From Arcticibacter svalbardensis MN12-7 (GTDB taxonomy: Bacteria > Bacteroidota > Bacteroidia > Sphingobacteriales > Sphingobacteriaceae): a stretch of 56,526 nt of DNA. Both the position numbers and the translations under genes were made by a program. The stretch covers positions 1-56,526 of the forward strand of contig NZ_AQPN01000106.1 in the NCBI RefSeq assembly GCF_000403135.1, written 5' to 3'. Below are positions 30,814 to 38,999 of this stretch, in pieces. Position 1 is the stretch's first letter, and every line of letters starts with the position of its first letter. The notes beneath the pieces were generated by a model. The model was not told the origin of the DNA. It made no database searches and saw only the letters and a list, made by a program, of their open reading frames with translations.

Positions 30814-32721
30814 ATGGAAAAATCCCTATTTAAAAAGTTTATTCTACCCCCAGAGCTCGAGCGGATTGTAGAAAACAAAGAAGTTATCCTTGCAGAAAGC
30901 AGAGAGGACCTTAGCGATTTATCTCTAGGAAGAATTGAAGGAAATACTTTTGAAGTTGCATACGATACTCCAGGAATTGGAAGAGTTGTTGAAGCTACAG
31001 TAATTCGTTGCAAGAATGGAATATCAGTTAATTATGCCGATCCATATCTACGACGAAGAGATCCTGATTGCATGGTAATTGCGGATCACAGACCCACTGA
31101 TAAACCAAAATTTATAGATAAATACGGTACTGAGTTCACAGATTTACGTAAGGCAACTTTCGATTGGCTCGAAGAACAAGACGAACTAATCATTGTTCCT
31201 TTTATGTCAGGCGGCGATGAAACAGGTTATCCATCTTTACTTGTTGCTCCCGCTAATGCAGGTTTCTTTGCTGCAGGTTTAGCAGATTTACAGGGATTTA
31301 TTCCAAGAAGTAAGATACCTCAGGATTTCACTCCACGTGCAGTAATTTATCTTGCACCACCATTCAGACATACGCATTTTAATGGAAAACAAGTAGTTGT
31401 TCACAACAGGTTAGATAAAATGCATGAAATGTTTGCATACAATCTATATCCCGGACCAAGTGCTAAAAAAGGCATCTATGCTGTATTGCTTGATATAGGC
31501 GAAGAAGAGGGATGGACAACACTTCATGCCTCTGCTGTAAAAATCACCACTCCTTACGAGAACGTATTCACCATCATGCATGAAGGTGCTAGTGGAAGCG
31601 GAAAAAGTGAAATGACAGGTGCTATACAAAGAGAACAAGATGGCAGGGTATTATTAGGTACTAACATTAAAAGTAACGAGAAATACTACCTTGATATTAA
31701 AGATTCATCCGAATTACAGCCGGTTACTGATGATATGGCAATCGCTCTTCCAAGTTTTCAAAATGGAAAGAAGCTTGTTATAAAAGATGCTGAACATGGC
31801 TGGTTCTTAAGAATCAATCACATTACAGAATATGGCACTGATCCAGCTATAGAGCGTGCAACCATACATCCTAAGGAACCATTAGTGTTTTTTAACATCG
31901 ATGGAAAACCGGATGCTACCTGCTTAATCTGGGAACATACACTGGATGCTCCAGGAAAACCATGTACAAATCCAAGAGTAATCTTACCTCGTAAATTTGT
32001 TCCAAATACTGTTGATGAACCAGTTGAAGTTGATATCCGTAGCTTTGGAATAAGATGTCCTCCTAGTACAAGGGAAAACCCTAACTATGGTATCATCGGA
32101 ATCTTCCATGTATTACCTCCTGCTTTGGCTTGGATCTGGAGACTTGTTGCTCCACGTGGACATGCTAACCCAAGTATTGTAAGTGCTGAAGGAATGATTA
32201 GTGAGGGCGTAGGTTCTTACTGGCCTTTTTGTACCGGACGTCGTGTTGATCAGGCAAACATATTGTTAGAGCAGATCTTGAACACTCCACTAACCCGTTA
32301 TATTCTAATCCCCAATCAGCATATTGGTGCTTACGAAGTTGGGTTCATGGGTCAATGGATTGCAAGGGAATACATTTCACTAAGAGGAAATGTGAGTTTC
32401 AAAAAAGAACCATTAGTTCCTTCAAGATCTCCATTATTAGGCTATGCGCTTGAATCTTTGAAAATTGACGGTCAGGTGATTCCTAAACATTTCTTACAGG
32501 TTGAGTTACAAAAAGATAATGGTATTGAAGGTTATGACGCAGGTGCTAAACTTTTAACAGACTTCTTTAAGGTGACTTTGGAACAATATTTAGTTCCTGA
32601 CTTGCATCCTTTAGGAAGAAAGATCATTGAAACTTGTTTAAACGATGGTACACTGAATGATTATGTTGATTTAATTCAATATCCTATAGAAAGTAAAATT
32701 AAAGAAGGTCCTATAGCTTAA
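30814..32721 (+). CDS. DUF4914-family P-loop protein
   Basis: A 635-aa soluble protein that I recognise as the DUF4914 family. At residues 258-265 it has a Walker A motif, GASGSGKS, in the context HEGASGSGKSEMTGAI, resembling the phosphate-binding loop of PEP carboxykinase and HPr kinase-like proteins; a candidate partner acidic site is ELQPVTDDMAIALP about 55 residues later. No function is established. The GTG at 30802 adds four residues; ATG 30814 is preferred. It has an FNR-like dyad upstream and a strong terminator after it, so it is monocistronic. A nucleotide-dependent kinase or carboxykinase-like role is a guess. Confidence 0.75.
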   Translation: MEKSLFKKFILPPELERIVENKEVILAESREDLSDLSLGRIEGNTFEVAYDTPGIGRVVEATVIRCKNGISVNYADPYLRRRDPDCMVIADHRPTDKPKFIDKYGTEFTDLRKATFDWLEEQDELIIVPFMSGGDETGYPSLLVAPANAGFFAAGLADLQGFIPRSKIPQDFTPRAVIYLAPPFRHTHFNGKQVVVHNRLDKMHEMFAYNLYPGPSAKKGIYAVLLDIGEEEGWTTLHASAVKITTPYENVFTIMHEGASGSGKSEMTGAIQREQDGRVLLGTNIKSNEKYYLDIKDSSELQPVTDDMAIALPSFQNGKKLVIKDAEHGWFLRINHITEYGTDPAIERATIHPKEPLVFFNIDGKPDATCLIWEHTLDAPGKPCTNPRVILPRKFVPNTVDEPVEVDIRSFGIRCPPSTRENPNYGIIGIFHVLPPALAWIWRLVAPRGHANPSIVSAEGMISEGVGSYWPFCTGRRVDQANILLEQILNTPLTRYILIPNQHIGAYEVGFMGQWIAREYISLRGNVSFKKEPLVPSRSPLLGYALESLKIDGQVIPKHFLQVELQKDNGIEGYDAGAKLLTDFFKVTLEQYLVPDLHPLGRKIIETCLNDGTLNDYVDLIQYPIESKIKEGPIA

Positions 32722-32760
32722 TTAATAGCTAAATATGGGATTCCATATATAAGATCATTT

Positions 32761-32801
32761 AATCCCCCTTAAGCATAATAGTGGTAAGGGGGATTTTTTT
32801 T
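32761..32801 (+). terminator. Rho-independent terminator after the DUF4914 gene
   Basis: Perfect 11-bp stem AATCCCCCTTA (32761-32771) / TAAGGGGGATT (32785-32795), 13-nt loop, followed by a run of T to 32801. Confidence 0.93.
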
Positions 32802-32815
32802 ACTATAATCTAACT

Positions 32816-32963
32816 ACCTGGAATGCCCCTAATTGGAGCATGCTGTATGATGTCCGGTCTTTTGCTTCGTTGCTCCTTCGATACTGCACCTTTGGTCGTT
32901 CGACTTCAGGCGAACAACCAAGCCACAGTAAAGCATGATAGAAGCTGCAATGCTCGATCAGGT
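32816..32963. repeat. Dispersed GC-rich palindromic element, copy B
   Basis: A 148-bp block bounded by inverted words: ACCTG (32816-32820) and GAGCAT (32836-32841) on the left, ATGCTC (32950-32955) and CAGGT (32959-32963) on the right. Its centre folds as TTGGTCGTTCG (32892-32902) with CGAACAACCAA (32911-32921), 10 of 11 pairs. The core 32885-32914 matches 5276-5305 at 26 of 30 positions. The block is G/C-richer than its surroundings. Confidence 0.6.
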
Positions 32964-33276
32964 ATCCTACATTACTCCTGAATAGTATAAACTTGCCATC
33001 TTCATTTTAAGAAACAGACAAAGATATTCTGATACTTAATTATAATTTCGCAACACTTCGCAATTATTTAATAAATAATTCACATTTTTGTCATAATAAT
33101 TAAAAAGAGTTAGCGTTAACATTTTAGAAGAGCAAAACTATACGTGCTAATCTTTTTTTACGCAACGCGTACGTATCAAGCGATTCGTATATTAGCTCCA
33201 TCATTTTAAGGCAGACACCTGATTTTTTTTGAAACATCTGGTTTGTTAGCAAAATTCCGCAAACAGTAAAAATCAA
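32964..33276. other. Leader region of the desaturase gene
   Basis: About 310 bp, A/T-rich, without an ORF. I see no exact -7 element and no convincing hairpin; it contains short direct words such as CGCAACACTTCGCAA (33046-33060) and an ACGCAACGCGTACGT stretch near 33160. Function not apparent. Confidence 0.4.
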
Positions 33277-34362
33277 ATGAATCAAAAATTAAAGTTCTCC
33301 AGTAACTCAAAATCTCAATTTCTTTCTACCGTACGCAAAAGAGTTGATAGCTATTTTAAAGAAAATAAAATAGGCCGAAATGCAAATAGTGCCATGTGGT
33401 TCAAAACATTTGTATTTCTTAGCGGATACATCACACTTTACTTGCTGATCATTTTAAATATTTTCAGTCCCCCTGTCATGCTCCTCCTTTGTGTGCTACT
33501 AGGAGTTTGTTGTGCATTTGTAGGATTTAATATTTGTCATGATGCTATTCATGGCTCATTTTCCGGCAACAAAACAGTTAATAAAGTATTTAGCTTCCTG
33601 TTTAATTTTGTTGGCGCCAACCCCTATGTGTGGAGTATAACGCACAATATTGTGCATCATACCTATACCAATATACCGGGACACGATGAAGATATAGAAG
33701 TAGCGCCCGGACTTATACGCATCTCAGAGGAAGAAGAAGTAAATAGCATCCAACGTTTCCAGCATCTTTACGCACTTCCTTTATATAGCCTGGCTTCCAT
33801 TTCATGGGTATTCAGAAAAGACTTTAAAAAGTTTTTCCAGGCAAAAATAGGGGAGCACGTAATGATTCATCCCCGGGTAGAGTATTTCAATCTTTTCTTT
33901 TATAAGGCTGCTTATTATTTCATGTTTATCATCTTGCCACTGCTTGTGCTGGATGTAACCTGGTGGCAATTCATTATTGGCTTTTTAGCACTTCATTTAG
34001 CTGAAGGTTTAACAATGGGGTTAGTTTTCCAGCTGGCGCATGTGGTAGAAGGCACCCTTTTTCCTGTACCGGATGCTAGCGGCAATATGGAAGAAGCGTG
34101 GGCCGAACATCAGATGCATACCACTGCTAATTTTGCCACAAACAGTAAATTGGCTGCTTTCTTTTTAGGCGGTTTGAACCGGCAGATTGAGCATCACTTA
34201 TTTCCTAAAGTTTGCCATATTCATTATGGGCCTATTTCTGCAATTGTTAAAAAGACTGCAAAGGAGTTTAACCTGCCTTATATCGAAAGTAAGACTTTTA
34301 TTTCTGCGCTCCGCTCACATTTGTTTATGCTTAAAAAGTTCGGGAAACAAGCGGTAGCCTAA
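33277..34362 (+). CDS. Membrane fatty acid desaturase (acyl-lipid or acyl-CoA type)
   Basis: A 361-aa integral-membrane di-iron desaturase. The three histidine boxes are visible: HDAIHGSF (about residues 88-95), HNIVHHTYTN (about 123-132) and QIEHHLFPKVCHIHY (about 305-319), with an additional HVVEGTLFP segment typical of delta-6 / linoleoyl-CoA desaturase-like proteins. Hydrophobic pairs span about 47-90 and 205-260. It would introduce double bonds into membrane acyl chains, for example in cold adaptation. No genes for electron donors lie next to it. Confidence 0.9.
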   Translation: MNQKLKFSSNSKSQFLSTVRKRVDSYFKENKIGRNANSAMWFKTFVFLSGYITLYLLIILNIFSPPVMLLLCVLLGVCCAFVGFNICHDAIHGSFSGNKTVNKVFSFLFNFVGANPYVWSITHNIVHHTYTNIPGHDEDIEVAPGLIRISEEEEVNSIQRFQHLYALPLYSLASISWVFRKDFKKFFQAKIGEHVMIHPRVEYFNLFFYKAAYYFMFIILPLLVLDVTWWQFIIGFLALHLAEGLTMGLVFQLAHVVEGTLFPVPDASGNMEEAWAEHQMHTTANFATNSKLAAFFLGGLNRQIEHHLFPKVCHIHYGPISAIVKKTAKEFNLPYIESKTFISALRSHLFMLKKFGKQAVA

Positions 34363-34380
34363 ATTGGCACATCATCCCAA

Positions 34381-34408
34381 CATGAAGTTTATGTTAAGCT
34401 TAGGTTAA
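34381..34408. promoter_or_regulatory. Pho-box-like direct repeat upstream of pstS
   Basis: CATGAA-N5-TGTTAA-N5-GGTTAA, three hexamers with an exact 11-bp period; on the opposite strand TTAACC-N5-TTAACA-N5-TTCATG. Direct repeats with 11-bp spacing are the hallmark of PhoB/PhoP-type boxes, and TTAACA is the Bacillus PhoP unit. It lies about 130 bp before the -7 element of the pst operon. Confidence 0.4.
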
Positions 34409-34541
34409 TAAATTGTGCTTCATTTATCACTATGCCTCATCTTAAGCAGGTTATACCCCTAATTTTCAAATTAACATTCCAATTCCTTACGGGATGGACC
34501 TTGCAAAGTTGTTTCGGCATCTACCTTCCATGTATTCTAAG

Positions 34542-34549
34542 TACATTTG
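34542..34549 (+). promoter_or_regulatory. -7 element TACATTTG of the pst operon
   Basis: Exact TAnnTTTG, 40 nt before the pstS ATG. The longest-ORF start at 34494 is upstream of this element and is rejected. Confidence 0.65.
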
Positions 34550-34589
34550 CACACAGCAAGGGCATCTGCTTCAAGAAAAACTTATAATA

Positions 34590-35582
34590 ATGATGAACAA
34601 GTTTAGATTTGAATATTGTTTATTGATAGGTACACTCTTTTTGTGTTCATGTTTTAAAGAATATAAGGGGAAAATTAATATTGATGGATCCAGTACTGTT
34701 TATCCATTAACTGAGGCTGTAGCAGAAGAGTATAGAAAGGTTGATCCTGACATTAGGGTTACCGTAGGGATTTCAGGAACCGGTGGAGGATTTAAAAAGT
34801 TCTTACGAGGCGAAACTGATATCAGCAATGCCTCACGTCCTATCAGTAAAAGCGAATTAGAAATAAGTAGACAAAACGGCATTGAGTTTATAGAAATACC
34901 TGTATCTTATGATGGTATGGCAATAGTAGTAAGTCCTAAAAACACTTTTGTTGATTATTTTACGGTAGATGAATTGAAAACAATGTGGTCTCCGGAAAGC
35001 CAGGGTAAAATCAATACATGGAAACAGGTGAGGGCTTCATGGCCTGATACTCCACTGAAGTTATATGGTGCGGGAACTTCTTCCGGAACGTATGATTATT
35101 TCACTGAAGCCATAAATGGTAAAGCAAAAGCATCAAGGGGGGATTATACAGCTAGTGAGGATGATAATGTTTTGGTACAGGGTGTATCTTCTGATGTGAA
35201 TGGAATGGGTTACTTTGGACTTGCCTATTATATCGAAAATAAAAATAAGCTTAGATTGGTTCCGGTTAAATTAACAGCAGATGCTAAAGCTATTTTGCCT
35301 AGTGAAAAAACAGTTCAAGACGGTACTTATCAGCCTTTATCCCGGCCTGAATTTATTTATGTCAATGTGAAGTCTGCTTCTAAACCTTTTGTAAAAGATT
35401 TTATTAAGTTTTATTTAGCGCATGCAGCTCCCTTAGCTACAGAAATTGGCTCTGTTCCATTACCTACTGAAGTGTATCAACTATCCTATAAAAGATTCTT
35501 GAAACATACAACGGGATCTATGTTTGAAAACAAGTCCACTGTTGGCGTTAATCTATTTAAACTATTATCAGATAAAAATTAA
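34590..35582 (+). CDS. pstS: Phosphate ABC transporter substrate-binding lipoprotein
   Basis: A 330-aa phosphate-binding protein. A signal peptide ends in the lipobox LFLCSC, so it is lipid-anchored. The mature part starts with the typical [22 protein letters not shown], here in part ([15 protein letters not shown]), and has [25 protein letters not shown] in part ([16 protein letters not shown]) and [13 protein letters not shown], which form the phosphate site. Two adjacent ATG codons (34590, 34593) are possible starts. It is the first gene of pstSCAB-phoU; pstC follows 1 bp after the stop. Confidence 0.94.
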   Translation: MMNKFRFEYCLLIGTLFLCSCFKEYKGKINIDGSSTVYPLTEAVAEEYRKVDPDIRVTVGISGTGGGFKKFLRGETDISNASRPISKSELEISRQNGIEFIEIPVSYDGMAIVVSPKNTFVDYFTVDELKTMWSPESQGKINTWKQVRASWPDTPLKLYGAGTSSGTYDYFTEAINGKAKASRGDYTASEDDNVLVQGVSSDVNGMGYFGLAYYIENKNKLRLVPVKLTADAKAILPSEKTVQDGTYQPLSRPEFIYVNVKSASKPFVKDFIKFYLAHAAPLATEIGSVPLPTEVYQLSYKRFLKHTTGSMFENKSTVGVNLFKLLSDKN

Positions 35583-35583
35583 A

Positions 35584-36471
35584 ATGTCGGGCATAAAATT
35601 CAAGTCGGAAAAAGTAATAGAACTTGTCATGCTGTTATGCAGCTTAGTTTCTGTGATCACGACCATAGGTATTATCCTGGTGTTATCCATTGACACCTTT
35701 AAATTCTTTCAGGAAGTTTCTTTGTTCGACTTTCTTACCGATACACAATGGACACCTCTTTTTGAAGACAAACATTTTGGAATACTATCCCTGCTTTCAG
35801 GCACTTTGCTCACTACGACAATTGCCGTCATTATTGCCGTACCGGTGGGGATCACCATTGCCGTTTACCTGAATGAATATGCATCCAAAAAGTTTACATA
35901 TCTCGTTAAGCCATTGCTAGAAATTCTGGCCGCCATACCTACCGTAATCTATGGTTTTTTTGCCTTGCAGTTTGTGACCCCTTTGCTTCAAAAGTTCATT
36001 CCGGGTCTATCTGGTTTTAATGCTTTGTCCCCAGGTATTGTGATGGGTGTAATGATCATCCCTTATATTACTTCTTTAAGTGAAGATGCTTTAAGGGCAG
36101 TTCCTAAATCGTTAAGAGAAGCTTCATACGGATTAGGTGCAAACCGTTTTCAAACCGCATTTAGTGTACTGGTTCCAGCAGCCAACTCCGGAATTATCGT
36201 ATCCGTGATCCTGGCTATCTCCAGAGCTTTAGGGGAAACCATGATTGTAGCTATAGCAGCGGGACAGGAACCAAAACTCACATTTAACCCATTGGAATCA
36301 GTGGAAACGATTACGACCTATATTGTGCAGGTCAGTATGGGCGATGTTCCACAGGATTCAATGGAGTACAGGACAATTTTTGCAGCAGGTATCACACTTT
36401 TTATGTTTACCTTTTTGCTCAATAACATCAGTTTTTGGATAAGAAAAAAATACGAGCAACGTTATGAATAA
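35584..36471 (+). CDS. pstC: Phosphate ABC transporter permease PstC
   Basis: A 295-aa inner-membrane permease with about six helices and a binding-protein-dependent transport domain at about 75-290. The EAA-type loop is SLREASYGLGANRFQTAFSVL in part (REASYGLGANRFQTA), which contacts the ATPase. The ORF can be extended back to 35524 inside pstS, but ATG 35584 directly after the pstS stop is the sensible start. It overlaps pstA by 8 bp. Confidence 0.93.
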   Translation: MSGIKFKSEKVIELVMLLCSLVSVITTIGIILVLSIDTFKFFQEVSLFDFLTDTQWTPLFEDKHFGILSLLSGTLLTTTIAVIIAVPVGITIAVYLNEYASKKFTYLVKPLLEILAAIPTVIYGFFALQFVTPLLQKFIPGLSGFNALSPGIVMGVMIIPYITSLSEDALRAVPKSLREASYGLGANRFQTAFSVLVPAANSGIIVSVILAISRALGETMIVAIAAGQEPKLTFNPLESVETITTYIVQVSMGDVPQDSMEYRTIFAAGITLFMFTFLLNNISFWIRKKYEQRYE

Positions 36472-37324
36472 AGAACTATTTTCCGCCAATGTGAAAGATA
36501 AAGTCTTTAAGATCTTTGCTATTACCTGTACAGGTATGGCACTATTGACCCTTTTAATCTTAATTGTTGATATTCTGATTAAAGGTCTTTCCAGAATAAA
36601 CTGGTCATTTTTTGTTAACCTTCCATCCAGGCATCCTGAACAATCAGGAATCTACACGGCATTGGCAGGTATGGTTAGTTTGTTATTTATTACCTTAATC
36701 ATTGCCTTGCCCATAGGTATACTTTCAGGAATTTACCTGCAGGAGTATGGCAAACGAAATAAACTGGCTAAATTTATAGAAATTAACATTTCAAATTTAG
36801 CGGGAGTACCTTCCGTTATATATGGGATCCTTGGTTTGGAGTTATTTGTGCGGATGGCTGGCTTTGGAAACAGCATCCTTTCAGGAGCATTGACCTTAGC
36901 TTTATTGATTATGCCAGTGATCATCGTTTCAACAAGGGAAGCGATTAAAGCGGTGCCCGACACGATGAGGGAAGCGGCATTCGGATTGGGGGCTACTAAA
37001 TTGCAAACCATTTGGCGGGTTGTATTGCCAGCCTCTTTTGGGGGAATCCTTACAGGAGTCATATTATCCATTTCGCGTGCGATTGGCGAAACGGCTCCAT
37101 TAATTGTGGTAGGAGCATTAGCGTATGTTCCATTTATTCCTGAAGGACCTATGGATCAGTACACTTCATTGCCAATCCAAATATTTAACTGGACATCCCG
37201 GCCACAACAGGGTTTTATTGATAACGCAGCTGCAGGTATTATTGTATTACTTGTATTTACATTTTTATTAAACGGCATAGCCGTAGTATTAAGAAATAGA
37301 TGGTACAGAAAAACGACAGCTTAG
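36464..37324 (+). CDS. pstA: Phosphate ABC transporter permease PstA
   Basis: A 286-aa inner-membrane permease paired with PstC. It has about six helices; the coupling loop is [22 protein letters not shown] in part ([14 protein letters not shown]), and the segment [18 protein letters not shown] is typical of PstA. It overlaps pstC by 8 bp and pstB by 25 bp if the first pstB start is used. Confidence 0.93.
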   Translation: MNKELFSANVKDKVFKIFAITCTGMALLTLLILIVDILIKGLSRINWSFFVNLPSRHPEQSGIYTALAGMVSLLFITLIIALPIGILSGIYLQEYGKRNKLAKFIEINISNLAGVPSVIYGILGLELFVRMAGFGNSILSGALTLALLIMPVIIVSTREAIKAVPDTMREAAFGLGATKLQTIWRVVLPASFGGILTGVILSISRAIGETAPLIVVGALAYVPFIPEGPMDQYTSLPIQIFNWTSRPQQGFIDNAAAGIIVLLVFTFLLNGIAVVLRNRWYRKTTA

Positions 37325-38094
37325 CAAAGCAAAATTATGGAATGTATAAACTGAGGGCAAAAGACCTGAATTTATATTACGGTAAAAAACAGGCATTAAA
37401 AGATGTTACTATCAATATTACAGCGAATACGGTAACTGCTTTTATTGGCCCATCCGGTTGTGGCAAGTCGACCTTTCTACGTTGTTTCAACAGGATGAAT
37501 GATCTTATTCCCGATGTTACCATCAAGGGCGAAGTGATGATTGATGATGTTGATATTTATAAAAATATCATTGATGTATATGCTTACCGGAAACAAATTG
37601 GGATGGTATTTCAGAAACCGAATCCTTTTCCTAAATCTATATTTGAAAATGTAGCGTTTGGATTAAGGATCAATGGAGAGAAATCTAAATCGGTATTGGA
37701 CGAAACGGTTGAAAATGCATTGAAACAAGCGGCATTGTGGGATGAGGTGAAAGACAATCTTCAAAAATCCGCAATGGCTTTATCTGGTGGTCAGCAACAA
37801 AGACTTTGTATCGCCCGTGCTATTGCAGTACAACCATCTGTTTTATTAATGGATGAACCTGCTTCAGCTTTGGATCCTATTTCAACTGCTAAAATTGAAG
37901 AATTGATATATGAGCTAAAAAATAAGTTTACGATCGTAATTGTGACTCATAACATGCAACAAGCTGCCCGTATCAGTGATAAAACCGCTTTCTTCTATCT
38001 GGGTGAATTAATAGAGTATGATAATACAGATAAGATCTTTACTAATCCGACTAAGAATGCGACACAAAACTATATTACAGGAAGATTTGGGTAG
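37300..38094 (+). CDS. pstB: Phosphate ABC transporter ATP-binding protein
   Basis: A 264-aa ATPase that energises phosphate import. Walker [15 protein letters not shown]-loop [17 protein letters not shown] (with the NPFP segment characteristic of PstB), ABC signature [14 protein letters not shown], Walker [14 protein letters not shown] and the switch His in [11 protein letters not shown] are all visible. The start at 37300 overlaps pstA by 25 bp; ATG 37342 ([14 protein letters not shown]) also matches the family N-terminus and may be the true start. Confidence 0.95.
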   Translation: MVQKNDSLAKQNYGMYKLRAKDLNLYYGKKQALKDVTINITANTVTAFIGPSGCGKSTFLRCFNRMNDLIPDVTIKGEVMIDDVDIYKNIIDVYAYRKQIGMVFQKPNPFPKSIFENVAFGLRINGEKSKSVLDETVENALKQAALWDEVKDNLQKSAMALSGGQQQRLCIARAIAVQPSVLLMDEPASALDPISTAKIEELIYELKNKFTIVIVTHNMQQAARISDKTAFFYLGELIEYDNTDKIFTNPTKNATQNYITGRFG

Positions 38095-38134
38095 TTAAAA
38101 AAACCTGAACTCATCTATATAAACCTATTACACT

Positions 38135-38791
38135 ATGACACATTTAGAATCTGAACTTAAGTCATTAAAAAAAGATACCACAGAAATGTGGGAGCTTGTT
38201 ATTAGCCAACTAGAAAAAGCATATCACTCACTTAAAACTTTTGACAAGGATTTTTCCAGGGAAGTTGTGGCGAATGAGAAAAGGGTCAATTCCATGGAGC
38301 TTAAAATTGACCGGGATTGTGAGAATATTATTGCGCTGTATAGTCCGGTGGCCATTGATTTAAGATTTGTATTGGCGACTTTAAAAATAAATAATAACCT
38401 GGAGCGGATCGGTGACATTGCCGAGAGTATTGCCAAATATATCATCAGTGAAAAGGAGCCATTTGATGCAGAATTATTAAAATCTACTGAGTTTCTTGAA
38501 ATGTACCAGGGCGCGCATAATATCGTACGGGATGTACTTCTTTCCTTTGAAAGAGAAGATACCAAATTGGCCAGAAGTATCTTTAAAAAAGATGAGGTCC
38601 TTGATGACATTAATGGAGACGTCAATGATAATATAGTCGCTTTTATAAGTAAGTATCCAACTAAAATGGAACAAGCTTTAAACGTTCATTCTATAATACG
38701 TAAGCTGGAACGGGTAGGGGATCAAAGTAAGAACATAGCGGAAGAAATAATTTTTTATATGGAAGCTAAAGTTTTAAAGCATCGAAAATAA
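38135..38791 (+). CDS. phoU: Phosphate signalling protein PhoU
   Basis: A 218-aa all-helical protein made of two three-helix PhoU repeats. Metal-binding E/D-xxx-D patterns occur in ANEKRVNSMELKIDRDCE and NLERIGDIAESIAKY, and again in RKLERVGDQSKNIAEEI. PhoU links the Pst transporter to the PhoR/PhoB sensor system and restrains phosphate uptake; phoR and phoB are not in the window. It is 40 bp after pstB and ends the pst operon. Confidence 0.93.
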   Translation: MTHLESELKSLKKDTTEMWELVISQLEKAYHSLKTFDKDFSREVVANEKRVNSMELKIDRDCENIIALYSPVAIDLRFVLATLKINNNLERIGDIAESIAKYIISEKEPFDAELLKSTEFLEMYQGAHNIVRDVLLSFEREDTKLARSIFKKDEVLDDINGDVNDNIVAFISKYPTKMEQALNVHSIIRKLERVGDQSKNIAEEIIFYMEAKVLKHRK

Positions 38792-38999
38792 TTTATTTTT
38801 ATAATTTATAGGTGATACCTCTTTTAGGGTACCTTGGCAAGCAATAAAATGGCGTTTTATCTGCAAAACATAAAATAATTCAGAAATAGTACATGATATT
38901 TGATTGAATAAAATTATTTTAGCACTCTAGTCAAAAAATTCTCCTAATTGAGAGCGCTTTCTTTTTTTTATGTAAGCAATAAATGACCTGACCTTAAGT

